Below are positions 63,821 through 64,000 of a stretch of DNA of 64,000 nt, piece by piece. The DNA is taken from positions 2,294,001 through 2,358,000 of the forward strand of contig CAVZYX010000005.1 of NCBI GenBank assembly GCA_963779645.1, in the 5' to 3' direction. A program made the translations under genes and the position numbers. The notes beneath the pieces are model-generated. The model saw only the letters and a list, made by a program, of their open reading frames with translations, was not told the origin of the DNA and did no database searches. Numbering within the stretch: position 1 is the first letter of the stretch; every line of letters starts with the position of its first letter. Origin of the DNA: CALMBW01 sp963779645 (lineage in GTDB: Bacteria; Actinomycetota; CADDZG01; WHSQ01).

Positions 63821-64000
63821 GTGCTCGAAGCATGCGTTCGCGATCTGTTCGTTGCTCTGTCTGTGTTGCTCGGTGCCTCGACGGCGTTTGCACTCACGCC
63901 CGGCGCGGTAATGGATAATTTCAACGCCATCGATCACCAGGGAACGGCGCACACGCTGTATGCCTCGGCGGACCGCAAGGCGATCGTGCTGATGGTGCAG
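63821..64000 (+). CDS. Redoxin-domain protein, N-terminal part
   Basis: A frame from a GTG at 63821 gives a signal peptide (LFVALSVLLGASTAFA) and then ALTPGAVMDNFNAIDHQGTA and HTLYASADRKAIVLMVQ, the beginning of thioredoxin-like redoxin (AhpC/TSA type) proteins found in Proteobacteria. The gene runs off the right edge before its active-site Cys. The start is uncertain because an ATG at 63832 is out of frame. Confidence 0.65.
   Translation, partial: MLEACVRDLFVALSVLLGASTAFALTPGAVMDNFNAIDHQGTAHTLYASADRKAIVLMVQ

Overview
The window reads as chromosome of a high-GC, deep-branching Actinomycetota (actinobacterial) genome, most likely a metagenome-assembled or single-cell contig. The arguments are a division and cell-wall cluster with SepF, a DivIVA/Wag31-type protein and FtsZ but no FtsA; a PdtaR-like ANTAR response regulator; DnaE with an apparently complete PHP metal site; an eukaryote-like (HHVEAR) IleS; a MurE with the meso-DAP motif DNPR; and many GTG/TTG starts. 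The last 3.7 kb (from about 60,270) look proteobacterial (TonB receptor, PepSY protein, redoxin) and join mid-gene, so I treat them as a probable assembly chimera.

Layout: 0-4.6 kb holds a branched-chain amino acid type ABC uptake system (permease, lipoprotein), the ANTAR regulator with a small coiled-coil protein, tRNA-Leu(CAA) and a LAGLIDADG-type protein. 4.6-19.6 kb is a mixed trp/his biosynthesis block on the minus strand (hisD-C-B-H-A, hisF, hisI, trpE, trpC, trpB, trpA) with a M24 peptidase, a degenerate M28-like lipoprotein and a 3.3 kb interruption (DUF222/HNH gene, nitrobindin, PQQ-like lipoprotein). hisG, hisE, trpD, trpF and trpG are not here. 19.6-24 kb is a DUF58/MoxR/DUF4129 operon. 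24-37 kb holds MscS, a zincin, a phosphodiesterase-like lipoprotein, dnaE, rluD, lspA, a DksA-like protein with a histone-like tail, DUF167, ileS and a single-domain response regulator.

37-56 kb is a division and cell-wall (dcw) cluster read on the minus strand: mraZ, small ORF, rsmH, ftsL-like, ftsI, murE, mraY, murD, ftsW, murG, murC, murB, ftsQ, methyltransferase, ftsZ, pgeF, yggS, sepF, yggT, divIVA. Most neighbours overlap by 4 bp (ATGA/GTGA), implying translational coupling. murF is missing from its usual place between murE and mraY. 56-59.6 kb carries an AbiEi/DUF559-like gene between 31-bp direct repeats, an HNH protein, a very long hairpin, an RlpA-like secreted protein and a small conserved-looking ORF.

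Four otherwise sound genes (DUF222/HNH, moxR, murB, rlpA) each carry one frameshift of the same phase, and the chimeric end has several more. Indel errors in the assembly are the simplest explanation, but this should be checked with reads. The most unusual candidate signals are an 18-bp palindrome shared by the dnaE and mraZ upstream regions, the hisI/trpE junction where TrpE-like coding starts right after the hisI stop without a normal start codon, the direct-repeat-flanked AbiEi-like gene, and small ORFs with strong ribosome binding sites.
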